A stretch of 64,000 nt of DNA from Dyella amyloliquefaciens (GTDB lineage: Bacteria; Pseudomonadota; Gammaproteobacteria; Xanthomonadales; Rhodanobacteraceae). Under the pieces are notes generated by a model. It saw only the letters and a list, made by a program, of their open reading frames with translations, ran no database searches and was not told the origin of the DNA. The stretch is from assembly GCF_004296575.1 (NCBI RefSeq), contig NZ_SAYT01000006.1, positions 62,001 through 126,000 on the forward strand, written 5' to 3'. Every line of letters starts with the position of its first letter. Position 1 is the first letter of the stretch. Shown here piece by piece: positions 18,928 through 27,398 of the stretch. The position numbers and the translations under genes are program-made.

Positions 18928-19911
18928 CTACTGCGCCACCAGCTCGACACGACGATTCTGCGAGCGCCCCGCGTCGTCGCGATTGCTGGCCACCGGCGCA
19001 TAGGACGCCACGCCCTTGGCAGCGACGCGCTGGCTGGCGATGCCATAACGTGTCGTCAGTGCCCTGGCGACTGCCTCGGCACGCTTCTGCGAGAGCGCGA
19101 GGTTATGGTTAAGTTCGCCCGTGTCGTCGGTATGGCCGACGATAAACACCTTGAGGGACGCCTCATCCTTGAGCAGCTGGGCCATCTGGCCGAGTGTGGC
19201 GTCCGAATCCGCGGTCAGGTCGGCGCTATCGGTCGCAAAATGAATGCCGTAGAGCGCGATATGTCCCTGCCGGCTCAGGCCCTGGCTCATGGCTTTTGCG
19301 TCGACGGAAACCTGGCCCGCAGCCATTGCCTGCGCCTCGACGACCTGTAGCAGGATGCCCGTGGGTTGGTGCTCGTCGGCCTGCGCGACCAGCAGCGAGA
19401 CATCGACGCGGCCCTCAGGACGATCCAGTCGGGCAGTAAGCTGCCGCATATCGCCGTCCACGGCATACAGTACCCTGCTCATGGCGTTTCGCGCATGCAT
19501 GGGATCGAGCAGTGGTTGTATCTCGCTGTCGGAGAAGTCCGCGCCGTTGCCGCAGGACTTTCCCGCACATTCGAAGCGCGTCTTGAAGCCCGCATTCGCC
19601 ATGGCCTGCGCAAAATTGCGATAAACCTCGATGACTGACTTGCCTGCCGGCGCTTCGTACGCGATGCGCGTGATGCGCCCTTCGGCCACGTCGGATGCTG
19701 CGAACCGGCGGGACGTGCCTGGCTTGATGGGGCCGAGTGGCAGCAGCGCCTTGTCGTAGGAAACCTGCTGGTAGCCGATGATGCTGGAGCCTGCAAAGCG
19801 CGTCATCAATGGATGGTCGTGTGCATCGGGAATGTCGGAAGCCTTGGACTCGCCTGTTGAGCACACCGCCAGTGCGATGACGAAGGTCGTGCGACGAGCG
19901 ATGAACATCAT
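18928..19911 (-). CDS. OmpA-family outer-membrane-associated protein
   Basis: A 327-residue exported protein. The N-terminal segment is a signal peptide (FVIALAVCSTGESKA). A central domain of about 170 residues (SSIIGYQQVSYDKALLPLG ... ECAGKSCGN) resembles the DUF4892-type domain often paired with OmpA. The C-terminal OmpA/MotB peptidoglycan-binding domain begins near residue 220 and shows IHFATDSADLTADSD, VFIVGHTDDTGELNHNLALS, SQKRAEAV and SQNRRVEL. It probably tethers an outer-membrane or periplasmic component to peptidoglycan. The gene is followed at 54 bp by the small exported protein. Confidence 0.85.
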   Translation of the reverse strand: MMFIARRTTFVIALAVCSTGESKASDIPDAHDHPLMTRFAGSSIIGYQQVSYDKALLPLGPIKPGTSRRFAASDVAEGRITRIAYEAPAGKSVIEVYRNFAQAMANAGFKTRFECAGKSCGNGADFSDSEIQPLLDPMHARNAMSRVLYAVDGDMRQLTARLDRPEGRVDVSLLVAQADEHQPTGILLQVVEAQAMAAGQVSVDAKAMSQGLSRQGHIALYGIHFATDSADLTADSDATLGQMAQLLKDEASLKVFIVGHTDDTGELNHNLALSQKRAEAVARALTTRYGIASQRVAAKGVASYAPVASNRDDAGRSQNRRVELVAQ

Positions 19912-20420
19912 GTATCCCTGCTCCTCATGTCCATAGGTGCGTAACCATAGCGGAGTCGTGAGTTATTGAAAGATCGCATGGATGGATCGCATCGAATCGT
20001 TCATCGATGTGAATATCGTGCGCACGAGCAAACATTCCTACTTTCGTGTCAGAGAATTCCTACCCTGTTTTCGCAGATCAAATCACGCTTCTGGGCACTG
20101 CTGCTGCCTGTTCCAGGAAGCAAACATCTGGATTCGTTAGATTGCTCGCCGTTGAAAGAGGGTGCGTCGCTTTCAGCGCTTGCGTGGTCGGAAGGCCGAT
20201 ACAGGGGCGCTCGCCTCTTTGATCCTTAGTGGATCGGACTCGTCAAGGCGAGCATGGCCTACTCGCGGCGCGATCGCGGAAGTATCTTCAGTCCCTATGG
20301 GTAAGTGCGCCTGTTCGACGCGTCGCGTTCCGTGCGCTGGGAAGTGGTCGCGAGTTACGGCATGGCGGCGGCCTGTGCCAATTAACCGTACGAGCCCTGT
20401 TCATGCAATCGAGGAAATCC
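19912..20420. other. 509-bp gene-free divergent intergenic region
   Basis: Lies between the divergent OmpA-like gene and the lipoprotein gene. The part around 19960-20170 is visibly richer in A+T than its surroundings. No credible gene, repeat or structured RNA was seen. It should contain promoters for both flanking genes. Confidence 0.6.
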
Positions 20421-21299
20421 ATGCAGCATCGTTCCCTGACTTCGTTGGCTTCCGCACTGCTCACGCTTCCCCTGGTGGCATGTTCGGCCAGTGGCAACCA
20501 TGATGCTGGCGCCGGGGAGACGAAGGGAGTGGCGTCCGCGACCCCGCCGATCCATGTCACCCAGACCATGGTGGTGCTGCGTGATGGCCAGCCCGCCAGC
20601 GAGCAGAACTATCGCCAGGCGCTGGCCGACTGTCGCAAGGGGCCGTTCCGTACCCAGGCGCTCAGCGAAGATGTCGTGGGAAAGCTGGGGCGTACGTTCT
20701 ACGACGTGTGGTACCAGGGCGCGCGCATCGCCGAGCATGCGGATCGCTGGGATTTTGAAACTTCGGGCACTTGCCAATTCAAACCCGTGCACGGATCGAC
20801 GCTGGCCATCATCAAGCCTGGCGAAGCAGTGACGATCGATCTGATCAGCAAGACCGGCACACGTCAGCCTTCGGATGGCGTGGTGCGCGAAACGCGGGCC
20901 GGCGAAGCGGGCGGCAGCATCTCCAAGCCTGCCAATGGCGACGATGATGCAGCGCTTCGAGCCGCGGTGGCGGCGCAGTTGAGCAAGCAGGGGCAGGGTG
21001 ACCTGATGGCTCGCCCGGCGGGTACCGATCATGCCGCGGGACAACCGTGCCAGCGCCTTGATCAGCCTGGCATCGGTGAATCATGCGTATGGAGCGGCGG
21101 CAGCCAATGGGGCTTCTCTGCCGATGCCGTTGACGATACCGAGGGCATGAACGGCCGAGTCGACAGCATCCTGCTTTGGCGTCAGCCGCCGCAGGGAACG
21201 GGCAAGCAATGGACCACGGAAACGATGACGGTAGGCGAAGCGATCGACGGCAAGGTGTTCGAGGTGCCCGCCGGCATGGCGGTATCCACCGCGAACTGA
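20421..21299 (+). CDS. putative lipoprotein of unknown function
   Basis: The ATG at 20421 gives 292 residues with a lipoprotein signal ending in lipobox LVAC (MQHRSLTSLASALLTLPLVAC); an earlier in-frame ATG at 20403 would lengthen the n-region. The mature protein contains TMVVLRDGQPASEQNYRQAL, an FYDVWYQGARIAEHADRWDF segment, and two Cys pairs (ADC...GTC and QPC...GESC). The C-terminal half (GFSADAVDDTEGMNGRVDSI) resembles a small beta domain. I do not recognise the family. No partner gene is adjacent. Confidence 0.72.
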   Translation: MQHRSLTSLASALLTLPLVACSASGNHDAGAGETKGVASATPPIHVTQTMVVLRDGQPASEQNYRQALADCRKGPFRTQALSEDVVGKLGRTFYDVWYQGARIAEHADRWDFETSGTCQFKPVHGSTLAIIKPGEAVTIDLISKTGTRQPSDGVVRETRAGEAGGSISKPANGDDDAALRAAVAAQLSKQGQGDLMARPAGTDHAAGQPCQRLDQPGIGESCVWSGGSQWGFSADAVDDTEGMNGRVDSILLWRQPPQGTGKQWTTETMTVGEAIDGKVFEVPAGMAVSTAN

Positions 21300-21379
21300 A
21301 GCCGGAATTTCCTGGGAGGGAATGATGGAAGCGAATCGTCGAATCATGCGACGCGAGTAATCAGGATCGAGGTATCGTA

Positions 21380-21764
21380 AAAGGACGGCGCCTGATCGAA
21401 TTGGCGGCGGCCTTCATCGTGCTCGTGCCACTGGCGGCAGGCGTGATGCTGCTTGGCCAGTATCCATCGGTCGCGTGACGATGCTCGACCCGCAACGCCT
21501 CTGCTGGAATTTCGGGTTCCCGTGCCAGGCATTGGAATCCAGGACCATCGCCGGAAGGCAGGCTATGGGCTGGCGATACACCGCCCCGCTGAACGCGCTG
21601 GTCCCCATGGCACCGACCAGGGCGAGTTCTGGATCGACCCTGTAACAGGCGTGCTGCTCGCATTCGATGCCCGCGATCTTGCAGAACGCCATTACCGCAT
21701 GCAGACCGTGATCTTCGAGCAGGTCACGCTAGATGACTGCGTGCTGCGATGTCCGGGAGCGTGA
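21380..21764 (+). pseudogene. possible frameshifted gene remnant
   Basis: Two open stretches in different frames look coding by composition. The first, about 21383-21478, reads GRRLIELAAAFIVLVPLAAG then VMLLGQ, a good membrane helix, and ends in TGA. The second, in the +2-shifted frame, 21453-21764, contains GEFWIDPVTGVLLAFDARD and HYRMQTVIFEQV with mostly G/C third positions. Neither has a convincing start. A membrane-anchored protein broken by a frameshift would explain both, but I cannot name the parent family. The rest of the 21300-21858 gap holds nothing clear. Confidence 0.3.
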
Positions 21765-21858
21765 CGTTGCCCACCGGACGCCGGAACACTCAGCTATCAC
21801 GCCTGCGTTTGGCAGGCGTGACGGCTTTCTTGCTCGAGTCGAGCTCAACCGGGTCGCA

Positions 21859-22977
21859 TCAGCTGCCGGTGAAGTATGGGCCGACCATCAACTTGTCGTT
21901 GCCCAGGATCGACATGACGTCGCCATTCGGCTGGAGATAGTCCAGGCGTTTGGGCGCTTCGTCGGATGCAGCGGATGCGGTATCGCCGGGCGGCATGTCT
22001 ACATTGTCGTGACGCCCGCTGAAGGTCAGCGCGAGCATCTTGCCAAGCTCGATGCCGCCATCGTGCAAGGCCTGTTTGAGTGCGACGGCATCATGATCTC
22101 CCCAGGCCCTTGCATACTCATAGGCAAGCTGGCTCGCGTCCCACGCCGGGCTCTTGGCCGCGACGAGATTTTTCTTGTGTTGCTCAATTCTGTCCACCAA
22201 GGCGCGCCTGCGCTTGGCCACCGTGGCATCGAAGCGTGGCTGCTTGTTGAGGTCATCGATCTCCGCATCAATGGCTGGCTGGTTCCATTGGGCATTTTCC
22301 TCGGCGATCATCCGCTCCGTGTCGGCGGGCGTCTTGTCGGCGATGTGCAACGACTGGGATTGGAACACCAGGGTGTTGTGGAAGACGGGCTTGTGACGCC
22401 AGTCGCTGCTGCCACCAACCTGCTGATGGAACAGTTCTACTTCGGCCAATACGACCACATGCGAGAAGTCTGTGCTCAGCGCGAACCGCGGGTGAATGGT
22501 CACCCAGGAGGTGATGTCCTGGGAGGGTTCGGTTTTTTTCGCATCGGCGACGACTTGGGTCGTGCCCCCTTCGAGCCAGGCAATGTCGCGGGTCGATTCC
22601 AAGACGGCCTGCTGAAGCTGCTCCGGTAGGGCAGAGCCCTTGCTCACCTCACGCAGGCGGGCGATATGTTGTTCGGCGAACTTGTGGTTACCGGCCTTTT
22701 CTGCGGCGGAGACGAACGCCATACCCAGCGCTCCGCCCGCGACGTTGACACCGATGCCGCTCCAGCTCATCGGGTACGCCGGTGTGAGTGTTGGCGTGGC
22801 GTTACCGTTGATGCCGGCATAGAGCGCTTCGACGGCCGTCTGATCCATGACGAGGAGCATCGGCGTCTGCTGCAGACCGGTCACGTAACTTGCATTATTG
22901 ACGTCGCCTGCGTGCGCGTTGTGCGGCAAGGCGACTGCGCCAGCGAGGCAAAGACTCGCCAGTAACTTTCGATGCAT
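21859..22977 (-). CDS. hypothetical exported protein
   Basis: The ATG at 22977 gives 372 residues with a signal peptide (MHRKLLASLCLAGAVALPHN, cleavage after AHA). The mature part has MLLVMDQTAVEALYAGING, a Gly-rich helix GIGVNVAGGALGMAFVSAAE, and a long charged helical region in the middle to C-terminal half (RFDATVAKRRRALVDRIEQH). The C-terminus is DVMSILGNDKLMVGPYFTGS. I do not recognise the family and see no catalytic motif. It lies 138 bp downstream of the acylase gene on the same strand. Confidence 0.72.
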   Translation of the reverse strand: MHRKLLASLCLAGAVALPHNAHAGDVNNASYVTGLQQTPMLLVMDQTAVEALYAGINGNATPTLTPAYPMSWSGIGVNVAGGALGMAFVSAAEKAGNHKFAEQHIARLREVSKGSALPEQLQQAVLESTRDIAWLEGGTTQVVADAKKTEPSQDITSWVTIHPRFALSTDFSHVVVLAEVELFHQQVGGSSDWRHKPVFHNTLVFQSQSLHIADKTPADTERMIAEENAQWNQPAIDAEIDDLNKQPRFDATVAKRRRALVDRIEQHKKNLVAAKSPAWDASQLAYEYARAWGDHDAVALKQALHDGGIELGKMLALTFSGRHDNVDMPPGDTASAASDEAPKRLDYLQPNGDVMSILGNDKLMVGPYFTGS

Positions 22978-23115
22978 GTGGATTCCCCCTGAAATTCGGG
23001 GGATGAGAAATCGCCTGGCATCCAGGGATACCGGATCGGCGTTGGCAACACCCCCCGACATTGCCAACGCCGCGCGAAAACCATTCAGCGCGTGAGTACC
23101 TTCATGACCGGGCTT

Positions 23116-25533
23116 CTATCTCGTAGGCATCAGCGTCAGCGTGTGCTGGTCCGGGCCCGGTAGCAGCGGGGTGGGGCGTCCGTTCACCCAGTCTTCCTCG
23201 CCAGCGCCATGGTAGGGCGAGAGGGGATGACCGCTCTGTCCGCCCGGCATGTGCAGGATGCTTTGCGCTTCGTGGCCGGGCATTACGTCCAGGCGTTCGG
23301 AAGCGCCAAAGCCCGGGGATACGACACGCGGCATGTTGTGGTCGCCGGCCACCGGTTCATCGGGCATGTCGAGGAAATGCCCGATGAAGGAGGGCAGGGC
23401 GCGCGACAATGGGTTGCGAATCTGCGTGCGGTTGTACTCACCCCAGCTACGCGCGGCGAGGCCGCCCGGTTGCTTGCCCAGTTCGTCCACCACGTCGTGC
23501 GCGGCGGCGTTGAGCAGGGCGTTCCAGTTGGGGTACTTCGGATCGAGCAGGTTGGCGGGACGATCGCGCAGCATGGCCCACACCGCGGCTTCCGCGTCGA
23601 TCATGCCGGGCCAGGCGAAGTCGTCGTACTTGGCTTTCACCTGTGCCACGAAGGGCGCGAGCACGGCTTCCTTCACTTTGTCGCGGAAGGCTCGCACCAG
23701 GCGGTAGTCCACGCTGTCGATGGCGGCGCGGCCGCTCCAGTTGGCGGTGAGCTGGCGCAGCTGTTCCAGGCCGGGGTCATGCGTGCCGGCCAGCGTGTCC
23801 TGCAGCAATCGCTGCCAGCGCGTGAGCAGCACCGCGCGATTGTCGAGCTGGATGTCGAGCAGGTTGCCCGGCGTGAAGCTGTTGCGGCCGCGCAGGTCGT
23901 CGCGGATCTGCTGCGCGCGCGCGCCGAGATCGTGGCCGCCATTGCCCAGCAGTTCCAGTTCCTCACCGTCGACCGTGCGGTTGTTTGCCGTCCACAGGCG
24001 GCCGTCGGAGGGATCTTCGATGCGCGGATACTGCGCTGCGTCGGCGCAGCCCATCCAGCCGGTGTCAGGCGTCGACCAGTCCGCGGGGCGCTGTGGGTCG
24101 AAACCCTTGCGCAGCGGAATGCAATTGCCGGTGATGGTCCAGCCGATGTGGCCGGCGGCATCGGCGGCCAGCAGGTTTTGCGGCGGCATGCCCATGGTGG
24201 AGGCGAGATCCAGCGCCGCGCGCATGTCGCCGGCGTGTTCGAGCTGCATCACGCTGACGTTGTAGCCGCGCGGACGATCACCGATCCAGGCCAGCGCCAG
24301 CGGCGTGCCGTCGGTGTCCTTGCCCATGATCGGTCCCCAGCGCGTCATTTCCACTTTCAGCGTGTGGCTGGGTGCGTCCTTGATGCGGATGAACTCGTCA
24401 TGCGCCTCGATGCTGGCCCAGCCTTCGGGCACCTTGTAGCGGGTGGCATCGTTCGGATCGCGCTGCACGCGCACCCAGTCCAGCCAGTCGCCATAGCTGT
24501 TGGTGAAACCCCAGGCCACCTGGCCGTTGGAACCCACCACGAGCGCCGGTGTGCCGGGCAGGGTCACGCCATTGGCGTCGCGCTGGCCGCCGGGCGCCGT
24601 CGGATCGGGATAACGCAGGCGCGCGCGGAACCAGATGTTCGGCACGCGCAGGCTCAGGTGCATGTCGTCGGCGAGGATGGCCGCACCGTTCTCGGTGAGG
24701 TTGCCGGACACGGCGAAGTTGTTGCTGCCGGGACGCGGCTGGTCCAGTGCAGGCAGCAACGCGGCGGTGAGTGCGGTGTTGTCTGCGCGTGTGGTGGGCA
24801 GCGCATGGCGAAGGTCGAACACGTCGGCCCCGGGGACTACCGGCGGACGCGAGAGATCGCCCTTGAGCGGAGCCTCCCAGTCGGGGTCGGGCGACAGCAG
24901 GAAGTCCGCCACCGGCGCAGGCACGGCGGCGCGCAGCTCGGCCATGTGCAGCTCGCGATCGTTGCGGCCGTCACCGTTGAGGTCCAGGTACATCGCCGCA
25001 ATCACCAGGAACGAATCCTCCGGACGCCAGGGTTGTGGCTTGGTGTTCAGCAGGAAGTATTCCCACGGCTTCACGTGCAGGTGGGTAAGGCCGGCGTTGA
25101 CGCCCGCCGCATACAGGTCGAGCGTGTGCTTCTGCTCAGGCGGCAACGCGGCATACGCGGCCTCGGCCACGGCACGCAGACGGTGCCGACGATGGTTGAT
25201 GTCGGTGTCCAGCGCCTTGGCGCCCACCAGTTCGGAAAGCTCGCCGGCGGGCAGGCGGCGCATCAGGTCCATCGCGAAGAAGCGCTCCTGGCCATGCACA
25301 TAGCCCAGCGCGTAGCTGATGTCGTCGCGGCTCTTGCCCTGGAAGGTGGCGGTTCCCAACGCGTCGCGGGTGATCGCGACGGCGTCGCCGAGCTCGGCAA
25401 CCCGGACTTCGCCATCGAGCCGTGCGCGGCTGCCAGCAAGCAGGAACCAGACCGCCGCAAGTGCGCCAACGATCAGTATCAGCAAAGTGCCAAGAAGGTA
25501 ACGAAGCCAGCGGAAACGTCGTGGTTGGGTCAT
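23116..25533 (-). CDS. penicillin-acylase-family N-terminal nucleophile hydrolase
   Basis: An 805-residue exported or membrane-anchored amidase. An N-terminal hydrophobic segment at about residues 12-33 (LLGTLLILIVGALAAVWFLL) acts as signal or anchor. The alpha part contains YALGYVHGQERFFAMDLMRR, typical of the family. The autoproteolytic site and nucleophile are in RPGSNNFAVSG, with S270 becoming the beta-subunit N-terminus; WGFTNSYGDWLDW follows. Known members cleave penicillins, acyl-homoserine lactones or other N-acyl compounds; the substrate here is unknown. The length suits the family (about 780-850). It is followed by the exported protein at 21859-22977. Confidence 0.93.
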   Translation of the reverse strand: MTQPRRFRWLRYLLGTLLILIVGALAAVWFLLAGSRARLDGEVRVAELGDAVAITRDALGTATFQGKSRDDISYALGYVHGQERFFAMDLMRRLPAGELSELVGAKALDTDINHRRHRLRAVAEAAYAALPPEQKHTLDLYAAGVNAGLTHLHVKPWEYFLLNTKPQPWRPEDSFLVIAAMYLDLNGDGRNDRELHMAELRAAVPAPVADFLLSPDPDWEAPLKGDLSRPPVVPGADVFDLRHALPTTRADNTALTAALLPALDQPRPGSNNFAVSGNLTENGAAILADDMHLSLRVPNIWFRARLRYPDPTAPGGQRDANGVTLPGTPALVVGSNGQVAWGFTNSYGDWLDWVRVQRDPNDATRYKVPEGWASIEAHDEFIRIKDAPSHTLKVEMTRWGPIMGKDTDGTPLALAWIGDRPRGYNVSVMQLEHAGDMRAALDLASTMGMPPQNLLAADAAGHIGWTITGNCIPLRKGFDPQRPADWSTPDTGWMGCADAAQYPRIEDPSDGRLWTANNRTVDGEELELLGNGGHDLGARAQQIRDDLRGRNSFTPGNLLDIQLDNRAVLLTRWQRLLQDTLAGTHDPGLEQLRQLTANWSGRAAIDSVDYRLVRAFRDKVKEAVLAPFVAQVKAKYDDFAWPGMIDAEAAVWAMLRDRPANLLDPKYPNWNALLNAAAHDVVDELGKQPGGLAARSWGEYNRTQIRNPLSRALPSFIGHFLDMPDEPVAGDHNMPRVVSPGFGASERLDVMPGHEAQSILHMPGGQSGHPLSPYHGAGEEDWVNGRPTPLLPGPDQHTLTLMPTR

Positions 25534-25599
25534 GGCGCGTGCTGCTCGATCCGGTGGTGGTGATGAAGGAATGATCCGGGCGGCGCAGGCGCGCCCGGA

Positions 25600-26418
25600 T
25601 CAGGGTGTAGGTTGGGAGAACACGGCGAATATGCCTGCGTAGGGCTTCACCATGAAGGTGGGTGCGCCGGCATAGCCTTCGCCGTCCACGTAGAACTGCG
25701 AGATGGTGCCGTCCAGGTACAGCGCGTCGCGGCAGCCCAGTTCCTCCTTGAACAGCCGCGCAAAGGTATGGAAGTTCACCGGCGCCTCGCTCACCGCAAA
25801 CACCACGTGATGCGGTGTCTTCGCGCACACGCCGCTGCGCCACTTGAGGCTGTTGGAGTCGTCGATGAACTGGTCGTTGAGCTTGCCGTCGATCACCAGC
25901 ATCGGGCCCGACTGGCTGGCCCATTGCGCGGCCTTGGCGTCGGCCTTGAAGGCCTCGCTGGTACGCACGGCAGCGTGGCCATCGGGATAGACCGCAAACA
26001 CGCCATTGGGCAGCAGCGAAAAGTTGCCCGATGCCGGGTTGCCATGGGCACGGTTGAGCGGCACCACGGTCTTGCCGTTCTCCACGTACAGGCCAAGCGG
26101 AGCGTTCTGGCGATCGTAGATGCCGGCATTGGCCGCGAACAGCATGCGGCGCCCGTGCGACATGCCCCACTGGCGCAGCGCGTTGATGGTGCCGTAGGGC
26201 TCGCCGTTCTCGGGGTCCTTCCAGTGCAGGCTGAGCGTTTCGCGGCGCAGGTCCACCCTTACCACGCGGAAGTTCTGGCCTTCGAAGACTTGTTCGCTGC
26301 TGTCCACGGCACGTGCCTGCCGGTCGCAGCCGGTCAGGCCGCCAAGCAGCATGAGCGGCACCAGCATGGGCCAGGGCAGGCGGCGAAGCAGCGGACGTCG
26401 GTTCGGTGACGTGGGCAT
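25600..26418 (-). CDS. phosphodiester glycosidase-domain (NAGPA-like, DUF2233) lipoprotein
   Basis: The ATG at 26418 gives 272 residues with a lipoprotein-type signal (LVPLMLLGGLTGC). The body carries features of the NAGPA/DUF2233 fold: RRMLFAANAGIYDRQNAPLG, a Gly/Asn-rich NPASGNFSLLPNGVFAV, QSGPMLVIDGK and CRDALYLDGTISQFYV. Relatives hydrolyse phosphodiester-linked sugars. Envelope location is inferred from the signal, and the substrate is unknown. It is transcribed towards the acylase gene 66 bp away and divergently from the Nudix pair (87-bp gap). Confidence 0.85.
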   Translation of the reverse strand: MPTSPNRRPLLRRLPWPMLVPLMLLGGLTGCDRQARAVDSSEQVFEGQNFRVVRVDLRRETLSLHWKDPENGEPYGTINALRQWGMSHGRRMLFAANAGIYDRQNAPLGLYVENGKTVVPLNRAHGNPASGNFSLLPNGVFAVYPDGHAAVRTSEAFKADAKAAQWASQSGPMLVIDGKLNDQFIDDSNSLKWRSGVCAKTPHHVVFAVSEAPVNFHTFARLFKEELGCRDALYLDGTISQFYVDGEGYAGAPTFMVKPYAGIFAVFSQPTP

Positions 26419-26505
26419 ACCGTGATGGTCGCCGGGCGAGTGCGATGGACGCAAGCCCGGGCGCAGCATGTTTTAAACTCTTGCTTTTCCCCGGTGTCCG
26501 CGCCC

Positions 26506-26994
26506 ATGCCTTACACGCCTATCGTTGCCACGCTCGGTTACGTGCTGTCGCCCGATCGTCGGCAGGTACTCATGATCCATCGCAACTCGCGCCCGGACGA
26601 TATGCACCTGGGCAAGTACAACGGCCTGGGCGGGAAGATGGAGCCGGGCGAGGACATCGCCGCCTGCATGCGCCGCGAGATCCTTGAGGAGGCGGGCATC
26701 ACCTGTGAGTCGATGTCGCTGCGCGGCACGCTCAACTGGCCGGGCTTCGGCAAGCACGGCGAGGACTGGCTGGGTTTCATCTTCGTGATTGATCGCTACA
26801 GTGGCACGCCTCACGAGGGCAACCACGAAGGCACGCTGGAATGGGTGCCGCTGGACCGGCTGATGGAGCTGCCGATGTGGGAGGGTGACCGCCACTTCCT
26901 GCCGCTGGTGTTCGACGAGGACCCGCGTCCGTTCCACGGCGTGATGCCGTACAAGGATGGGCGCATGCAGTCCTGGGCGTATTCGCGGTTGTGA
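26506..26994 (+). CDS. Nudix hydrolase (8-oxo-dGTP diphosphatase-like)
   Basis: The ATG at 26506 gives 162 residues (MPYTPIVATLGYVLSPDRRQ). The complete Nudix box is GGKMEPGEDIAACMRREILE plus EAGI, so the catalytic Mg-binding glutamates are present. The surroundings (HLGKYNGLGGKMEPGED and RGTLNWPGFGKHGEDWLGF) resemble the MTH1/MutT-like oxidised-purine nucleotide hydrolases. A housecleaning role against oxidised nucleotides is likely but not proven. The stop overlaps the GTG start of the next Nudix gene by 4 bp. Confidence 0.9.
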   Translation: MPYTPIVATLGYVLSPDRRQVLMIHRNSRPDDMHLGKYNGLGGKMEPGEDIAACMRREILEEAGITCESMSLRGTLNWPGFGKHGEDWLGFIFVIDRYSGTPHEGNHEGTLEWVPLDRLMELPMWEGDRHFLPLVFDEDPRPFHGVMPYKDGRMQSWAYSRL

Positions 26995-27398
26995 GTGAAG
27001 CCCGGCTGATCCGCATTGTTGCCGCTGTCATCCGCGACGCGGAAGGGTGCGTGCTGATGGTGCGCAAGCGTGGCGCTCAGGTTCTGCAGCAACCGGGTGG
27101 GAAGCGTGATCCCGATGACGTGGATGATCTGCATACGCTGGAGCGCGAGCTGCACGAGGAACTGGGCTGCCTGATGCGACGCGACAGTGCGCGCTGGCTG
27201 GGGCGCTTCAGTGCGCCAGCCGCCAATGAGCCGGGGCATGTGGTGGAGGCAGAGGTGTACGAGGTGCGCGCTGAGGGGCCGTTCGTGGCGCAGGCGGAGA
27301 TCGAGGAGATTCGGTGGGTTGATCCGCGCGAGCCTGGTGATGTGCTGATCGCCAGATTGAGCAGGGAGGAGATCTTGCCGTTGCTGGTGGGGACGTAG
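26991..27398 (+). CDS. second Nudix hydrolase, altered Nudix box
   Basis: A 135-residue protein starting at GTG 26991, which overlaps the preceding TGA (GTGA) and indicates translational coupling. The fold is recognisable (RIVAAVIRDAEGCVLMVRKR, then PGGKRDPDD). In the Nudix box the second half RELHEELG is intact, but the first half has one extra residue and Asp/Val where the GX5E glutamate should be (GGKRDPDDVDDLHTLERELH). Activity may be altered or metal binding shifted. The two Nudix genes are not close copies of each other (162 and 135 residues, little local identity). Confidence 0.85.
   Translation: MSEARLIRIVAAVIRDAEGCVLMVRKRGAQVLQQPGGKRDPDDVDDLHTLERELHEELGCLMRRDSARWLGRFSAPAANEPGHVVEAEVYEVRAEGPFVAQAEIEEIRWVDPREPGDVLIARLSREEILPLLVGT

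Noticed and set aside
23209-25563. 784-codon plus-strand frame opposite the penicillin acylase
   Set aside because: The acylase frame shows family motifs (S270 site, YALGYVHGQERFF). The opposite frame has none.
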